Positions 9,743 to 18,655 are shown, counted from the first letter of the stretch. The stretch is DNA of 64,000 bases from Sphingopyxis alaskensis RB2256 (GCF_000013985.1 NC_008048.1:248001-312000); one strand, 5' to 3'. A program made the numbers and translations. Notes: a model not told the origin generated them from the sequence alone.

Positions 9743-10192
9743 ATGAATGATCTCTCGTTCATGGACGTGGCCAATGTGGCCGAGCTACGGCTGTGGCGGC
9801 ACCACATGCTGGAACGCGAGCGTGAACGGCTCGAACAGCGTCAGCGTGGCTACAGGACCGTGGTGGCGGCAGTCGCGGCAGGCGGAATTGTCCTCGTGGC
9901 AGTCCTGATCGACCAGATGTTACGTCTGTCGGGCGCGGCGGGCCTGGCCGCGCTGCTGCCTTCGGGCGCGTTGGAAATGCTCCAGCTGATTTCCGTCTTC
10001 GCGGGGCTTCTGATTCTGGCTTTTTGGCTGTTCGATCGGTGGCGCCAACTCCGCTATGATGAGGAAATACTGAAAACCCGGATGCTGTTGCTCGAAGAGC
10101 AGGACAATGGAAGCAGACCAGAAACCACCGCCCGCGATACCGGCTCCCACACGGAGGCTTTGCTCGAAAGGGGCGAAGGCTATCTGACTTGA
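9743..10192 (+). CDS. Unrecognised membrane protein, 149 residues
   Basis: No family recognised. The N-terminus (about 1-40) is charged and helical (LERERERLEQRQRG), two hydrophobic segments follow at about 40-58 and 80-103, and the C-terminal 40 residues are polar and charged. It looks like a small inner-membrane protein with both ends in the cytoplasm. It overlaps the next gene by four bases and, with it, separates rph from rdgB, genes that are often adjacent in related bacteria. The ATG has only a weak ribosome site. Confidence 0.6.
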   Translation: MNDLSFMDVANVAELRLWRHHMLERERERLEQRQRGYRTVVAAVAAGGIVLVAVLIDQMLRLSGAAGLAALLPSGALEMLQLISVFAGLLILAFWLFDRWRQLRYDEEILKTRMLLLEEQDNGSRPETTARDTGSHTEALLERGEGYLT

Positions 10193-10668
10193 TCGATCCC
10201 TCGGTGCGCCGTGTCGAAGACGAGCACTGGCGCAAGTGGCTGACCCGCTTTCCAGATCTGCGATTGGACCTGAGCGGAAACAAGGGTCACGCGGCATTGT
10301 CCGACTGGCTTTCGTCCCGTCCCGACAGTCCCCCGTCTCAGCTCGGCGATCATGCGCGTATTCGCGAGATATTGATTGTGGCGCGATCCCATATTCTGGA
10401 GGCAGTCAAGGCACAGCCCATCAGCTCGGGTGAAGCCGTTGGGGTCGCGATCGGAACCGGATTTGCCGGCTATCTCGCGCCGGCATTGATCAAGGCGTGG
10501 AAGATTGCGGCGCTGATTGAGCCGGTGACCGCCGGCGCCGTGGGGGCGGCGGCTGTGCCGATCGGCTATGCTCTCGTTCAAGCGCGCCGCATCGCCTACG
10601 CTGCACGCAAGGATCGTATGTTCCGTTCGCTGATCAGGAAACTCGATTCGATTCGAGGCGACTTGTGA
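10189..10668 (+). CDS. Unrecognised protein, 159 residues
   Basis: Starts with TTG inside the end of the previous gene. The N-terminal half is polar ([18 protein letters not shown]). The second half holds a Gly/Ala-rich hydrophobic stretch (about 85-130, [20 protein letters not shown] and [15 protein letters not shown]) that could form one or two membrane helices or a glycine-zipper hairpin, and it ends in a basic tail. Overlaps at both ends suggest translation coupled to the upstream gene and to rdgB. No function is proposed. Confidence 0.55.
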   Translation: MIDPSVRRVEDEHWRKWLTRFPDLRLDLSGNKGHAALSDWLSSRPDSPPSQLGDHARIREILIVARSHILEAVKAQPISSGEAVGVAIGTGFAGYLAPALIKAWKIAALIEPVTAGAVGAAAVPIGYALVQARRIAYAARKDRMFRSLIRKLDSIRGDL

Positions 10669-11309
10669 CGGGGACAATGGCTGCTCCTCATCGAAAACTC
10701 GCTCCCGGCAAACTGGTGATCGCCAGCCATAATGCGGGCAAGGTGCGCGAAATCCGCGCGCTGCTCGCGCCTTACGGGGTCGATCCGGTATCGGCGGCCG
10801 ACCTCGGCCTTCCCGAACCCGAGGAGACGGGGACGAGCTTTCGCGACAATGCGCTGCTGAAGGCGCATGCGAGCGCGGCGGCGTCGGGGCTGCCCGCGCT
10901 CGCCGACGACAGCGGGCTTTGCGTCGATGCGCTGGGCGGGCGGCCCGGCGTCTATACCGCCGACTGGGCCGAGCGGCAGTGGTTCGAGGGCAATCCGGGC
11001 CGCGACTGGTATCTCGCGATGGGCAAGGTCGAGGGGCTGCTTGCCGAGCAGGGGCCGGACGTCGACCGCAGCGCACGCTTCGTTTGCACGTTGGCCCTCG
11101 CCTGGCCCGACGGCCATGCGGAGGTTTTCGAGGGCAGGGTCGAGGGCGGCCTGACCTGGCCGCCGCGGGGCAAGCTGGGTTTCGGCTATGATCCGGTGTT
11201 CGTTCCGGCAGGAAAGACGTTGACGTTTGCCGAGATCGAACCCGCGGAAAAGCACGCGATCAGCCACCGCGCCGATGCGTTCGCGAAACTGGTGGCAGGG
11301 GTGTTCTGA
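10665..11309 (+). CDS. rdgB: RdgB/HAM1 family XTP/dITP pyrophosphatase
   Basis: 214 residues from a GTG, or 210 from the ATG at 10677. [10 protein letters not shown] is the nucleotide-binding start motif, [20 protein letters not shown] the conserved active-site loop and [10 protein letters not shown] the C-terminal signature. The enzyme hydrolyses ITP, dITP and XTP to keep deaminated purines out of DNA and RNA. hemW follows after eight bases, the usual order in this group. Confidence 0.94.
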   Translation: MTGTMAAPHRKLAPGKLVIASHNAGKVREIRALLAPYGVDPVSAADLGLPEPEETGTSFRDNALLKAHASAAASGLPALADDSGLCVDALGGRPGVYTADWAERQWFEGNPGRDWYLAMGKVEGLLAEQGPDVDRSARFVCTLALAWPDGHAEVFEGRVEGGLTWPPRGKLGFGYDPVFVPAGKTLTFAEIEPAEKHAISHRADAFAKLVAGVF

Positions 11310-11317
11310 CGCCGCCC

Positions 11318-12463
11318 ATGTTCGAACCTCTCGCCCTTTATGTTCATTGGCCGTTTTGCGTCAGCAAATGTCCTTATTGTGACTTCAACAGCCATGTGCG
11401 CGACAGCGTCGAACAGGAGGTCTGGCGCGCAGCCCTGCTCGCGGATTTGCGGCATGAGGCGGCGGTGCTGCCTGGGCGGCGCGTGGCGTCCATCTTTTTC
11501 GGTGGCGGGACGCCCAGCCTGATGCCGGCCGCGACGGTGGCGGCGGTGATTGCCGAGGCAGCCGCGTTGTGGGGACTGACCGACGATTGCGAAATCACGC
11601 TCGAAGCGAATCCCAATTCGGCCGAAGTCGCCGCCTTCGCCGATCTCGCCGCCGCCGGGGTCAACCGCGTGTCGATCGGCGTCCAGAGCTTTGACGCGCA
11701 AGCGCTTGCGTTTCTGGGCCGCGCGCACAGCGAGGATGAGGCGCGGCGAGCGATTGCGATGGCGCAGGAGCATTTTGCGCGCGTCAGTTTCGACCTGATC
11801 TATGCGCGGCCGGGACAGACGCTGGCAGCATGGGAAGGCGAACTGGCGGACGCGCTGGGCTTCGGCACCGGCCATCTGTCGCTCTATCAGCTCACCATCG
11901 AGCCGGGGACGCGCTTTTGGGCGCTCGCGGCGAAGGGTGAACTCACCATTCCCGATGGCGACGCCGCGGCCGACCTGTTCGACGCGACGCAGGCGATGAC
12001 GCGCGCCGCGGGCCTGCCGCGCTACGAAGTGTCGAACCACGCGCGACCGGGCGAGGAGAGCCGCCACAATCTCGCCTATTGGCGCTATGCCGATTATGCG
12101 GGGGTCGGGCCGGGCGCGCACGGGCGGCGGCTGCGGCAGGCGACCGAGCGGCACAGGAAACCCGAAAATTTCATCGCCGCGGTGACGCGCAACGGCCATG
12201 GGCTGAAGGTCGAAACCGACTTGTCCGGCCGCGAGCGCGCGACCGAGGCGATGCTGATGGGGCTGCGGCTGACCGAAGGCGTCGATCTGGCGCGGGTCGA
12301 GGCGCGGAGCGGGTTGCCGCGCGCGGATTTTGTCGATGCCGACGCGGTGGCGCGGCTTGCCGGGCAGGGGCTGCTGGTCGCGGACGGAGACCGGCTGGCA
12401 GTGACCGGGGCGGGGATTTTGCTGCTCGACTCGATCCTTTCCGAGGTGGTCGAAACTCGGTAG
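11318..12463 (+). CDS. hemW: Radical SAM heme chaperone HemW
   Basis: 381 residues. The radical SAM cluster motif CVSKCPYC (C14, C18, C21) comes right after the typical YVHWPFC; FFGGGTPS and LEANPN are SAM-binding strands. The C-terminal HemW domain contains YEVSNHARPGEESRHNLAYW, where HNxxYW is diagnostic. HemW-type proteins bind heme and deliver it to respiratory enzymes; older annotations call them oxygen-independent coproporphyrinogen oxidases. Confidence 0.93.
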   Translation: MFEPLALYVHWPFCVSKCPYCDFNSHVRDSVEQEVWRAALLADLRHEAAVLPGRRVASIFFGGGTPSLMPAATVAAVIAEAAALWGLTDDCEITLEANPNSAEVAAFADLAAAGVNRVSIGVQSFDAQALAFLGRAHSEDEARRAIAMAQEHFARVSFDLIYARPGQTLAAWEGELADALGFGTGHLSLYQLTIEPGTRFWALAAKGELTIPDGDAAADLFDATQAMTRAAGLPRYEVSNHARPGEESRHNLAYWRYADYAGVGPGAHGRRLRQATERHRKPENFIAAVTRNGHGLKVETDLSGRERATEAMLMGLRLTEGVDLARVEARSGLPRADFVDADAVARLAGQGLLVADGDRLAVTGAGILLLDSILSEVVETR

Positions 12464-12473
12464 TCTCCCCGCA

Positions 12474-12547
12474 CCGTTCGTTCCGAGCGAGGTCGAGGGA
12501 CGCGCGGCATGGCGCCAACATGTCTCGACTTCGCTCGACACGAACGG
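12474..12547. repeat. Imperfect inverted repeat between hemW and the recombinase
   Basis: 24-base arms, CCGTTCGTTCCGAGCGAGGT... at the left and its near-complement ending CGACACGAACGG at the right, with three mismatches. It resembles the GTCGAG-type intergenic repeats of sphingomonads; only this copy was noticed. Confidence 0.6.
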
Positions 12548-12563
12548 AATTAAAGGGCGGTTT

Positions 12564-13457
12564 TTGGCTTCAGATTTGATCCGCGACTGGGATGCCCATC
12601 TGGCGCACGAAAAGCGCCGGTCGGAGCATACGCGCCGCGCCTATATCGCGACGGCGGAGCGTTTCTGCGCATTCCTGTCGCTGCACCGCGGCGGCGCGGT
12701 CGATGCGGCGATGCTGACGGCGCTGACCCCCAACGACCTGCGCGCATATCTCGCCGACCGCCGCGCCGAGGGGCTGGGCAATGCGTCGGCGGCGCGCGAG
12801 CTTTCGGCGCTGCGCGCCTTCCTGCGCTTTGTCGGCGGATCGAACGCCAGCGTCCCGCAGATGCGCGGACCGCGCGTCAAAAAGGGGTTGCCGCGTCCCG
12901 TTTCGCCCGCCGAGGCGATGCAGTTGGCGCAGAATGTCGAGGACAATGCGCGCGAGGGCTGGGTCGGCGCGCGCGATTTCGCGCTGCTGCTGCTGCTCTA
13001 TGGCGCGGGCCTGCGCATCGGGGAGGCGCTGGCGCTCACCGGTGCGGCGATGCCGCTCGGTGACACGCTGCGCGTCACGGGCAAGCGGAACAAGACGCGG
13101 ATCGTCCCGATCCTGCCCGCGGTGGCGAAGGCGGTGGCGCGTTATGTCGCCGCGTGCCCCTGGCCGATCGCCAGGGAAACGCCGCTGTTTCTCGGCGTGC
13201 GCGGCGGGCCGCTCCATCCCGGCGTGGTGCGCGTGAGCGTCCGGTCGGCGCGGCGCGCGCTGGGGTTGTCCGATCGGACGACGCCGCACGCGCTGCGCCA
13301 CAGTTTCGCGACGCATTTGCTGGCGGGCGGCGCCGACCTGCGATCCTTGCAGGAACTGCTCGGCCATGCGAGCCTCGCATCGACGCAGATCTATACTGCG
13401 GTCGATGCCGCGCATCTGCTCGACATTTACCGGAGCGCGCATCCACGGGCGGGGTAA
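12564..13457 (+). CDS. xerC: Tyrosine recombinase, XerC type
   Basis: 297 residues, typical of XerC/XerD. N-terminal SAM-like core-binding domain (about 5-90) and C-terminal catalytic domain with the full set of residues: Arg151 in GAGLRIGE, Lys174 in TGKRNKTR, His242 and Arg245 in HALRHSF, His268 in LLGHAS and nucleophile Tyr277. It resolves chromosome dimers at dif with its partner; no dif-like site or partner was recognised here. The start is TTG. There are no signs of a mobile element around it, so a housekeeping role is favoured. Confidence 0.88.
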   Translation: MASDLIRDWDAHLAHEKRRSEHTRRAYIATAERFCAFLSLHRGGAVDAAMLTALTPNDLRAYLADRRAEGLGNASAARELSALRAFLRFVGGSNASVPQMRGPRVKKGLPRPVSPAEAMQLAQNVEDNAREGWVGARDFALLLLLYGAGLRIGEALALTGAAMPLGDTLRVTGKRNKTRIVPILPAVAKAVARYVAACPWPIARETPLFLGVRGGPLHPGVVRVSVRSARRALGLSDRTTPHALRHSFATHLLAGGADLRSLQELLGHASLASTQIYTAVDAAHLLDIYRSAHPRAG

Positions 13458-13536
13458 ACGTCGAATAGCGGTCCGGGGGCGTGAAGCGGCCGTTTCCCCG
13501 CTTTGCGATTCGCGTCCTTACCGCACGCGCGGCCGT

Positions 13537-14145
13537 TCAATCCTCGCGCACCTTCGGCTTCCACGTCACGACGCGATAGATATAGAGGAGGATGATCGAA
13601 CCGATCGCGACCAGCGCGACGGGGCCGATGAAGCGCTCGACCTCCGCGAACTGGCGGCCGAACCAGCTTCCGGCACCGGCAAGCGCAGCGATCCAGATCG
13701 TCGAGCCGGCGGCGGTCCAGATCAGGAACTTGGCCTGGTTCATCGCGACCATCCCCGCGGGCAGCGACACCATCGTCCGCGCGATCGGCATGAAGCGCAT
13801 CACGAAAACGATGCCCGAACCATAACGGATGAACCAGTCGTGCAGCTTTTCGACCTCGTCCCAGTCGAGCGTCAGCCAGCGGCCATAGCGGTCGACGAGC
13901 GGTTTCAGCCGTTCATAACCGTACCAGCGGCCGATCCAGTACCACACCCAATTGCCCAGCGTGGTGCCCGCGACCGCGAAGGCAACCAGTGTCCAGTAAT
14001 CGAAGCGCCCCTGTCCGACCATCACGCCGCCGAGGCTCATGATCACCTCCGACGGAATCGGCGGGAACACATTTTCGAGGAACATCAGGACCGCGATGCC
14101 GAAATAGCCCCACGAATGGATGAGATCGAGGATGAATTCGGTCAT
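13537..14145 (-). CDS. DedA family membrane protein
   Basis: 202 residues with four or five hydrophobic segments. FLENVFPPIPSEVIM near residue 23 is the DedA/SNARE-associated re-entrant signature, and FVMRFMPIARTMVSLPAGM carries the conserved Arg and Gly/Pro pattern. DedA proteins act in the inner membrane on undecaprenyl phosphate or phospholipid translocation and on envelope homeostasis. Its promoter region is occupied by a repeat that separates it from gshB. Confidence 0.9.
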   Translation of the reverse strand: MTEFILDLIHSWGYFGIAVLMFLENVFPPIPSEVIMSLGGVMVGQGRFDYWTLVAFAVAGTTLGNWVWYWIGRWYGYERLKPLVDRYGRWLTLDWDEVEKLHDWFIRYGSGIVFVMRFMPIARTMVSLPAGMVAMNQAKFLIWTAAGSTIWIAALAGAGSWFGRQFAEVERFIGPVALVAIGSIILLYIYRVVTWKPKVRED

Positions 14146-14186
14146 GGGAGATGGGGTTTCCTTGTTGGGTTTGGCCGACTTCTAGC

Positions 14187-14291
14187 CGTCATTGCGAGCG
14201 AAGCGAAGCAATCTCCAGCTTGCGTAGCACTCGGACGATGGCTGGAGATTGCTTCGTCCCCCGGATCAAGTCCGGGGTCCTCGCAATGACG
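14187..14291. repeat. Intergenic palindromic repeat, CATTGCGAGCG family (copy 1)
   Basis: Starts CGTCATTGCGAGCGAAGCGA and ends in the complement (TCCTCGCAATGACG), with GCAATCTCCAGC and GCTGGAGATTGC as inner arms and a small CCCCGGATCAAGTCCGGGG hairpin. Other copies are at 41426 and 42238. Confidence 0.85.
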
Positions 14292-14301
14292 AAGCAATTG
14301 T

Positions 14302-15255
14302 TCACCTGCCGATCCGCCGCGCGATCGCGTCCCAGATCATTCCCGCGGTGTCGCTGTTGTTGAAACGGTCGATCGCGACAATGCCGGTGGGCGAGGTGAC
14401 GTTGATTTCGGTCAGCCATTCGCCGCCGATGACGTCGATGCCGACAAAGATCAGCCCGCGTTCCTTGAGCGCGGGAGCGAGCGCGGCGCAGATTTCCTGT
14501 TCGCGCGGGGTGAGCTCGGCAGCTTCCGCATAACCGCCGACCGCAAGGTTCGAGCGGAATTCGCCCTCGCCGGGCTTGCGGTTGATTGCGCCTGCGACTT
14601 CGCCGTCGACAAGCACGATGCGCTTGTCGCCCTGGGCAACGCTGGGCAGGAACTGCTGGACCATGAAGGGTTCGGGCCACACCTGTCCGAACAGTTCGAC
14701 GAGCGCGCCGAGGTTGCCGCCGTCGGCGTCGATGCGGAACACCGCCTTGCCGCCGTTGCCGTGGAGCGGCTTGATGACGACGGCGCCGTGGCGCGCCTGG
14801 AAATCCTTTACTGCGTCGAGATCGCGCGTCACCATCGTCGGCGGCATATATTCGGGGAAATCGAGCACGAAGACCTTTTCGGGCGCGTTGCGCACCGACA
14901 CGGGGTCGTTGACCACCAGGGTTTCGCCCTGGATGCGTTCGAGCAGCCAGGTGCCGGTGAGATAGCCGAGGTCGAAGGGCGGGTCCTGCCGCATCAGTAC
15001 GACGTCGACGTCGCGGCCGAGGTCGAGCGTGACTTCGTCGCCGAAGCGGTAATGATCGCCCGCGACGCGCTGCGCCGCCACCACGCCGTGCGCCTTGGTC
15101 GTCAGCCGCCCGGCCTCCCACGTCAGGCCGCGGACGTCGTAATGATAGAGGGTGTAACCGCGTTCGAGCCCCTTCAGCATCAGGGCGAAGCTGCTGTCGC
15201 CCGCGATGTTGATACCGTCCATCGGATCCATTTGCACCGCGGCGCGCAGGGTCAT
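14302..15255 (-). CDS. gshB: Glutathione synthase
   Basis: 317 residues from MTLRAAVQMDPMDGIN, preceded by an AGGAG site. The N-terminal domain includes VLMRQDPPFDLGYLTGTWLLE, and the ATP-grasp domain follows with VIKPLHGNGGKAVF as the glycine-rich loop and LIFVGIDVIGGEWLTEINVTSPTG as the metal-binding end. It joins gamma-glutamylcysteine and glycine. yraN and rsmI lie upstream on the same strand behind a repeat. Confidence 0.95.
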   Translation of the reverse strand: MTLRAAVQMDPMDGINIAGDSSFALMLKGLERGYTLYHYDVRGLTWEAGRLTTKAHGVVAAQRVAGDHYRFGDEVTLDLGRDVDVVLMRQDPPFDLGYLTGTWLLERIQGETLVVNDPVSVRNAPEKVFVLDFPEYMPPTMVTRDLDAVKDFQARHGAVVIKPLHGNGGKAVFRIDADGGNLGALVELFGQVWPEPFMVQQFLPSVAQGDKRIVLVDGEVAGAINRKPGEGEFRSNLAVGGYAEAAELTPREQEICAALAPALKERGLIFVGIDVIGGEWLTEINVTSPTGIVAIDRFNNSDTAGMIWDAIARRIGR

Positions 15256-15304
15256 TTTTTTCTCCTCACAGCGCGCGCCATTAGGCTGCACGCCTATCCT
15301 GATT

Positions 15305-15382
15305 CGTCATCCCGGCGAAGGCCGGGATCTCGTCGTCGCAATCGGACGCACCGGCGAGATCCCGGCCTTCGCCGGGATGACG
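15305..15382. repeat. Intergenic palindromic repeat, GTCATCCCGG family (copy 1)
   Basis: CGTCATCCCGGCGAAGGCCG at the left, complement ending CCGGGATGACG at the right, with GATCTC and GAGATC as inner arms. A half copy is at 43799. It sits between yraN and gshB. Confidence 0.85.
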
Positions 15383-15408
15383 GAATGGAGCGTTGTTGCT
15401 GCAGCCCG

Positions 15409-15759
15409 TCACGGCTGCCAGACGTGGACCAGATGGCGTGGCAGGCGCCGCGGTGCAAGCAGCATCACGTCGATGCGTATGTCGTCGTACGGCCGGGCGA
15501 AGCGCGGGGCGAGCATTTCCGCCGCCGCAGCGACGCGGCGCAGGCGATAAGGGTCGATGGCCAGGTCAAGGTCGGCGGCGCGGTCGCGCCATTTGACCTC
15601 GATAAAGGCGACGGTGCGCCCGCGCCGCGCGACCAGATCGACCTCGCCGACGGGGACGCGCAGCCGCTGCCCCACGATGCGCCAGCCATGGAGGCGCAGC
15701 CACCAGGCGGCACGGCGCTCGGCGCGGCGGCCGCGCGCTTCGGCGGCGGCGCGGGTCAA
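15409..15759 (-). CDS. yraN: YraN family (UPF0102) nuclease-fold protein
   Basis: 116 residues. The family pattern is present: RRAERRAAWWLRLHGW, then GEVDLVARRGRTVAFIEVKWR with the endonuclease-like Glu...Asp...GlxLys residues (E, D and EVK). The biochemical role is not settled; YraN belongs to the restriction-endonuclease-like superfamily. It overlaps the end of rsmI by four bases (ATGA), the conserved rsmI-yraN arrangement. Confidence 0.9.
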   Translation of the reverse strand: MTRAAAEARGRRAERRAAWWLRLHGWRIVGQRLRVPVGEVDLVARRGRTVAFIEVKWRDRAADLDLAIDPYRLRRVAAAAEMLAPRFARPYDDIRIDVMLLAPRRLPRHLVHVWQP

Positions 15760-16616
15760 GCCTGGCCCTTGAGCGCCAGCGCGCGGGCGTAGATGGCGTG
15801 GCGGTCGCGGCCGAAGCGTTTGGCGACCGCTTTCGCCGCCTGTGCGACGGGCTTGTCGGCCATCGCGTCGCGGAGCGCCGCGTCGAGCATCGCATCGTCG
15901 GCTTCCTCGGCCGCGGCTTCGCCGGGCGGGCCGACGACGATGACGATCTCGCCCTTCGGTGGTGCCTGTTCATAGCGCGCGGCGAGGTCGGCGAGCGGGC
16001 CGGTGACGCATTCCTCGTAAAGCTTGGTAATTTCGCGCGCGACCGCCGCCTCGCGGTTGCCAAGTCCCTCCGCCAGCGCCGCAAGTGCGGCGGCGAGGCG
16101 CGGGCCGCTTTCGTAAAAGACGAGGCTGGCGCGCAGGCCCGCGAACTCGGCGATCGTGTCAGCGCGCGCCTTGGCCTTGTTGGGCAGGAAGCCCGCGAAG
16201 AGGAAGCGGTCGCTCGGCAGCCCCGACAGCGTGATCGCGGCGATTGCGGCGCAGGGGCCGGGCAGGGTGGTGATGTGGCGCCCCGCCGCGCGCGCGTCGC
16301 GCACCAGCTTGTAACCGGGATCCGAAATCAGCGGGGTTCCGGCGTCCGACACCAGCACGACGACCTCGCTTGCCATTCGCGCAACCAGCGCGGCGCGGGT
16401 GCGTTCGTCGCTGTGGTCGTGATAGGGGGTCATCGGCACGCGCAGACCCAGGTGCGCGAGCAGCTTGGCGGTGACGCGCGTATCCTCCGCCGCGATCAGG
16501 TCAGCCGACGCCAGCGTCGCCGCGGCGCGCACGCCGATGTCGCCGAGGTTGCCGATGGGGGTCGCGACGATATAGAGACCGGGCAAGGGAGAATCTGGGA
16601 TGGTCGAATCTGGCAT
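15756..16616 (-). CDS. rsmI: 16S rRNA (cytidine1402-2'-O)-methyltransferase RsmI
   Basis: 286 residues of the tetrapyrrole methylase fold. GLYIVATPIGNLGDIGVRA opens the protein, AAEDTR and VVLVSDAGTPLISDPGYKLV are the SAM and substrate loops, and LPGPCAAIAAITLSGLPSDRFLFAGF is the family signature. It methylates C1402 of 16S rRNA in the decoding centre. Its start codon overlaps the most likely start region of the divergent lipoprotein gene. Confidence 0.95.
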   Translation of the reverse strand: MPDSTIPDSPLPGLYIVATPIGNLGDIGVRAAATLASADLIAAEDTRVTAKLLAHLGLRVPMTPYHDHSDERTRAALVARMASEVVVLVSDAGTPLISDPGYKLVRDARAAGRHITTLPGPCAAIAAITLSGLPSDRFLFAGFLPNKAKARADTIAEFAGLRASLVFYESGPRLAAALAALAEGLGNREAAVAREITKLYEECVTGPLADLAARYEQAPPKGEIVIVVGPPGEAAAEEADDAMLDAALRDAMADKPVAQAAKAVAKRFGRDRHAIYARALALKGQA

Positions 16617-17829
16617 GACGCCGAAAATGGCAGAAACTGCCTCAAACTGCTATGATGGCTTGCGCCAGAATAATGCGTCGCCGCGGCGGCAATTGCTGCG
16701 CGGACTCGGCGCGGTGGCGCTGGCGGGGGTGCTTGCCGCGTGCCAGGTCGTGCCCAGGACCGGCGGACCTGCAACGCCGCCGCCACCGAGCGATCCGGGC
16801 GAAACCGTCGGCCCCGGCCTGCCCACCGACACCGACCGCCACCGCGTTGCGCTGCTCGTGCCGCAGACGGGCCCCAACGCCGATGTCGGCACCGCGATCG
16901 CCAATGCGACGACGATGGCGCTGCTCGACACGCGCACCGAACGGCTGCGCATCACCACCTATGACACCGCGCTGGGTGCCGCAGCGGCGGCGCGGCAGGC
17001 GGTCGCCGACGGCAACAAGCTGATCCTGGGGCCGTTGCTCAGCGAAGATGTCGCCGCGGTCGCGCCGATCGCGCGCGGCGCGAAAATCCCGGTGCTGAGT
17101 TTTTCGAACGACAGCAGCGTCGCGGGCAATGGCGTCTTCATCATGGGCTTCGTCCCCGGCCAGTCGGTCGAACGGATCGTCGCCTTTTCGCGCGCGAAGG
17201 GACATCAGCGGTTCGGCGCGCTGGTACCCAAGAATGTCTATGGCGACCGTTCGGCAGCGGCGTTCCGCGCCGCGGTGGCCGAGGCGGGCGGAACGCTCGT
17301 CGCGCTCGAAAGCTATGACCGCAGCGCGACCGCGCTGACCGGCGCGGCGCGGCGGGTCGCGAACGCGGGCGATATTGACGCGGTGCTGATCGCCGACAGC
17401 GGCGGCAACGCCATTCGCGCGGTTCCGGTCATAAAATCGGCGGGCGATCGCCAGATCCTCGGTACCGAGCTGTGGAACACCGACGCGGTGCTGGCGGGCA
17501 GCGCGGCGATGCGCGGGGCGTGGTTCGCGAGCGTTTCGGACGGGCTGTATGGCCAGCTCGCGACCAAATATCGCACGCGCTTCGGCCGCGCGCCGTACCG
17601 GCTCGCGAGCCTGGGCTATGACTCGGTGCTGCTGACCGTGCGGATCGCGCGCGACTGGAAACCCGGTACCAATTTTCCGGTGAACCGGCTGCTCGCGACT
17701 GACGGCTTTGGCGGCATCGACGGCATTTTCCGCTTCAACAACCGGGGCATTGCCGAGCGCGCGCTCGAGGTGAGCGAAATCGGCGCCGGCGGCTTTCGCG
17801 TCATCGACCCCGCGCCGACCAAATGGTGA
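16600..17829 (+). CDS. Penicillin-binding protein activator lipoprotein (LpoA-like)
   Basis: Up to 409 residues. A signal with twin Arg (SPRRQLLRGLG), hydrophobic stretch and lipobox LAAC gives a lipid-anchored protein with the Cys about 43-48 residues in, so the true start may be downstream (MTPKMAE at 16615 or a TTG near 16660). The body is a type I periplasmic binding fold: VALLVPQTGPNADVG, KLILGPLLSEDVAAVAP, VLSFSND, ALVPKNVYGDR. The same fold and the rsmI-lpoA-yraN neighbourhood in enterobacteria suggest an activator of a peptidoglycan synthase. Here it is divergent from rsmI and the two start regions overlap. Confidence 0.82.
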   Translation: MVESGMTPKMAETASNCYDGLRQNNASPRRQLLRGLGAVALAGVLAACQVVPRTGGPATPPPPSDPGETVGPGLPTDTDRHRVALLVPQTGPNADVGTAIANATTMALLDTRTERLRITTYDTALGAAAAARQAVADGNKLILGPLLSEDVAAVAPIARGAKIPVLSFSNDSSVAGNGVFIMGFVPGQSVERIVAFSRAKGHQRFGALVPKNVYGDRSAAAFRAAVAEAGGTLVALESYDRSATALTGAARRVANAGDIDAVLIADSGGNAIRAVPVIKSAGDRQILGTELWNTDAVLAGSAAMRGAWFASVSDGLYGQLATKYRTRFGRAPYRLASLGYDSVLLTVRIARDWKPGTNFPVNRLLATDGFGGIDGIFRFNNRGIAERALEVSEIGAGGFRVIDPAPTKW

Positions 17830-17974
17830 GCCCACGCCGGTAGTGGCCGCGCGGCCACAGTCGGCCGAAAAGCAGCGCCAGGTCGCCGTCGCCACCTTTA
17901 CGGCGGCGCCGCGATCACTATATGATCGTCGGGCGCTCCGCGCGTCGATGCCGCGTGCCCATATCGAAACGAGT

Positions 17975-17991
17975 GAGGAGATACAGCTATA
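17975..17991 (+). promoter_or_regulatory. Ribosome binding site and ATA start of infC
   Basis: GAGGAG (17975-17980) lies eight bases before an in-frame ATA (17989-17991). The first ATG, at 18001, is 20 bases from the site, too far for good initiation. Rare start codons on infC are known to allow autoregulation by IF-3. Confidence 0.75.
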
Positions 17992-18537
17992 CGCCCGCCC
18001 ATGACCCGTCGCCCGATGGCGCCGCTGCCGCCCAAGAACGGCCCGCGATACAATGAATTCATTGCCTCCCCCAAAGTCCGCGTGATCGACGAGGAAGGCG
18101 AAAATCTGGGCGTGATGCTGACGGCCGAAGCGATCGAACAGGCGGCCGAGGTGGGGCTTGACCTTGTCGAAGTGTCCCCCAATGCCGACCCGCCGGTGTG
18201 CAAGTTCCTCGACGTCGGCAAATATAAATATGAGGCGCAGAAAAAGGCGAACCTGGCCCGCAAGAGCCAGAAGACGCAGGAGATCAAGGAGATCAAGATG
18301 CGTCCGAACATCGACGACCATGATTTCGATGTGAAGATGAAGAAGGTCTTCGACTTCCTCGAGGAAGGCGACAAGGTCAAGATGACCATGCGTTTCCGCG
18401 GTCGCGAGATGAGCCACACGCAGCTTGGCCTCAACGTGCTCCAGCGCGTCGCCGAGCTGACCGCGGAGGTCGCGAAGGTCGAGGCGCACCCGCGCACCGA
18501 AGGCCGCCAGATGCTGATGGTGCTGGCGCCGAAATAG
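17989..18537 (+). CDS. infC: Translation initiation factor IF-3
   Basis: 182 residues when started at ATA 17989 (178 from ATG 18001). IF-3 N domain: [24 protein letters not shown], then [21 protein letters not shown]; linker [11 protein letters not shown] domain with [19 protein letters not shown] and [18 protein letters not shown]-3 prevents subunit association and checks the start codon. The preferred ATA start gives [10 protein letters not shown], an N-terminus seen in related IF-3 proteins. It is monocistronic as far as seen; a repeat follows. Confidence 0.95.
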   Translation: MRPPMTRRPMAPLPPKNGPRYNEFIASPKVRVIDEEGENLGVMLTAEAIEQAAEVGLDLVEVSPNADPPVCKFLDVGKYKYEAQKKANLARKSQKTQEIKEIKMRPNIDDHDFDVKMKKVFDFLEEGDKVKMTMRFRGREMSHTQLGLNVLQRVAELTAEVAKVEAHPRTEGRQMLMVLAPK

Positions 18538-18558
18538 GAGCCAGGCGAACCAAGGACC

Positions 18559-18648
18559 GTCGCCGCCGCGAAGGCGGGGGGCCGCCATCGGTTTATGCAG
18601 CACCGCGGGAAAAGGCTGCCAGCTGCCCCGCCTTCGCTGGGGCGACGA
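18559..18648. repeat. Intergenic inverted repeat after infC
   Basis: CGTCGCC...GCGAAGGCGGGG at the left and CCCCGCCTTCGCTGGGGCGACG at the right form an imperfect long inverted repeat with a 40-base middle. The same CGTCGCCCC motif recurs at 34030. It may act as a terminator for the convergent infC and NRDE genes. Confidence 0.6.
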
Positions 18649-18655
18649 GATTATC

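Noticed and set aside
12564..13457. Integrase of a genomic island
   Set aside because: The XerC-type protein is of housekeeping size and lies in a conserved gene run; no att-like repeats or tRNA nearby.
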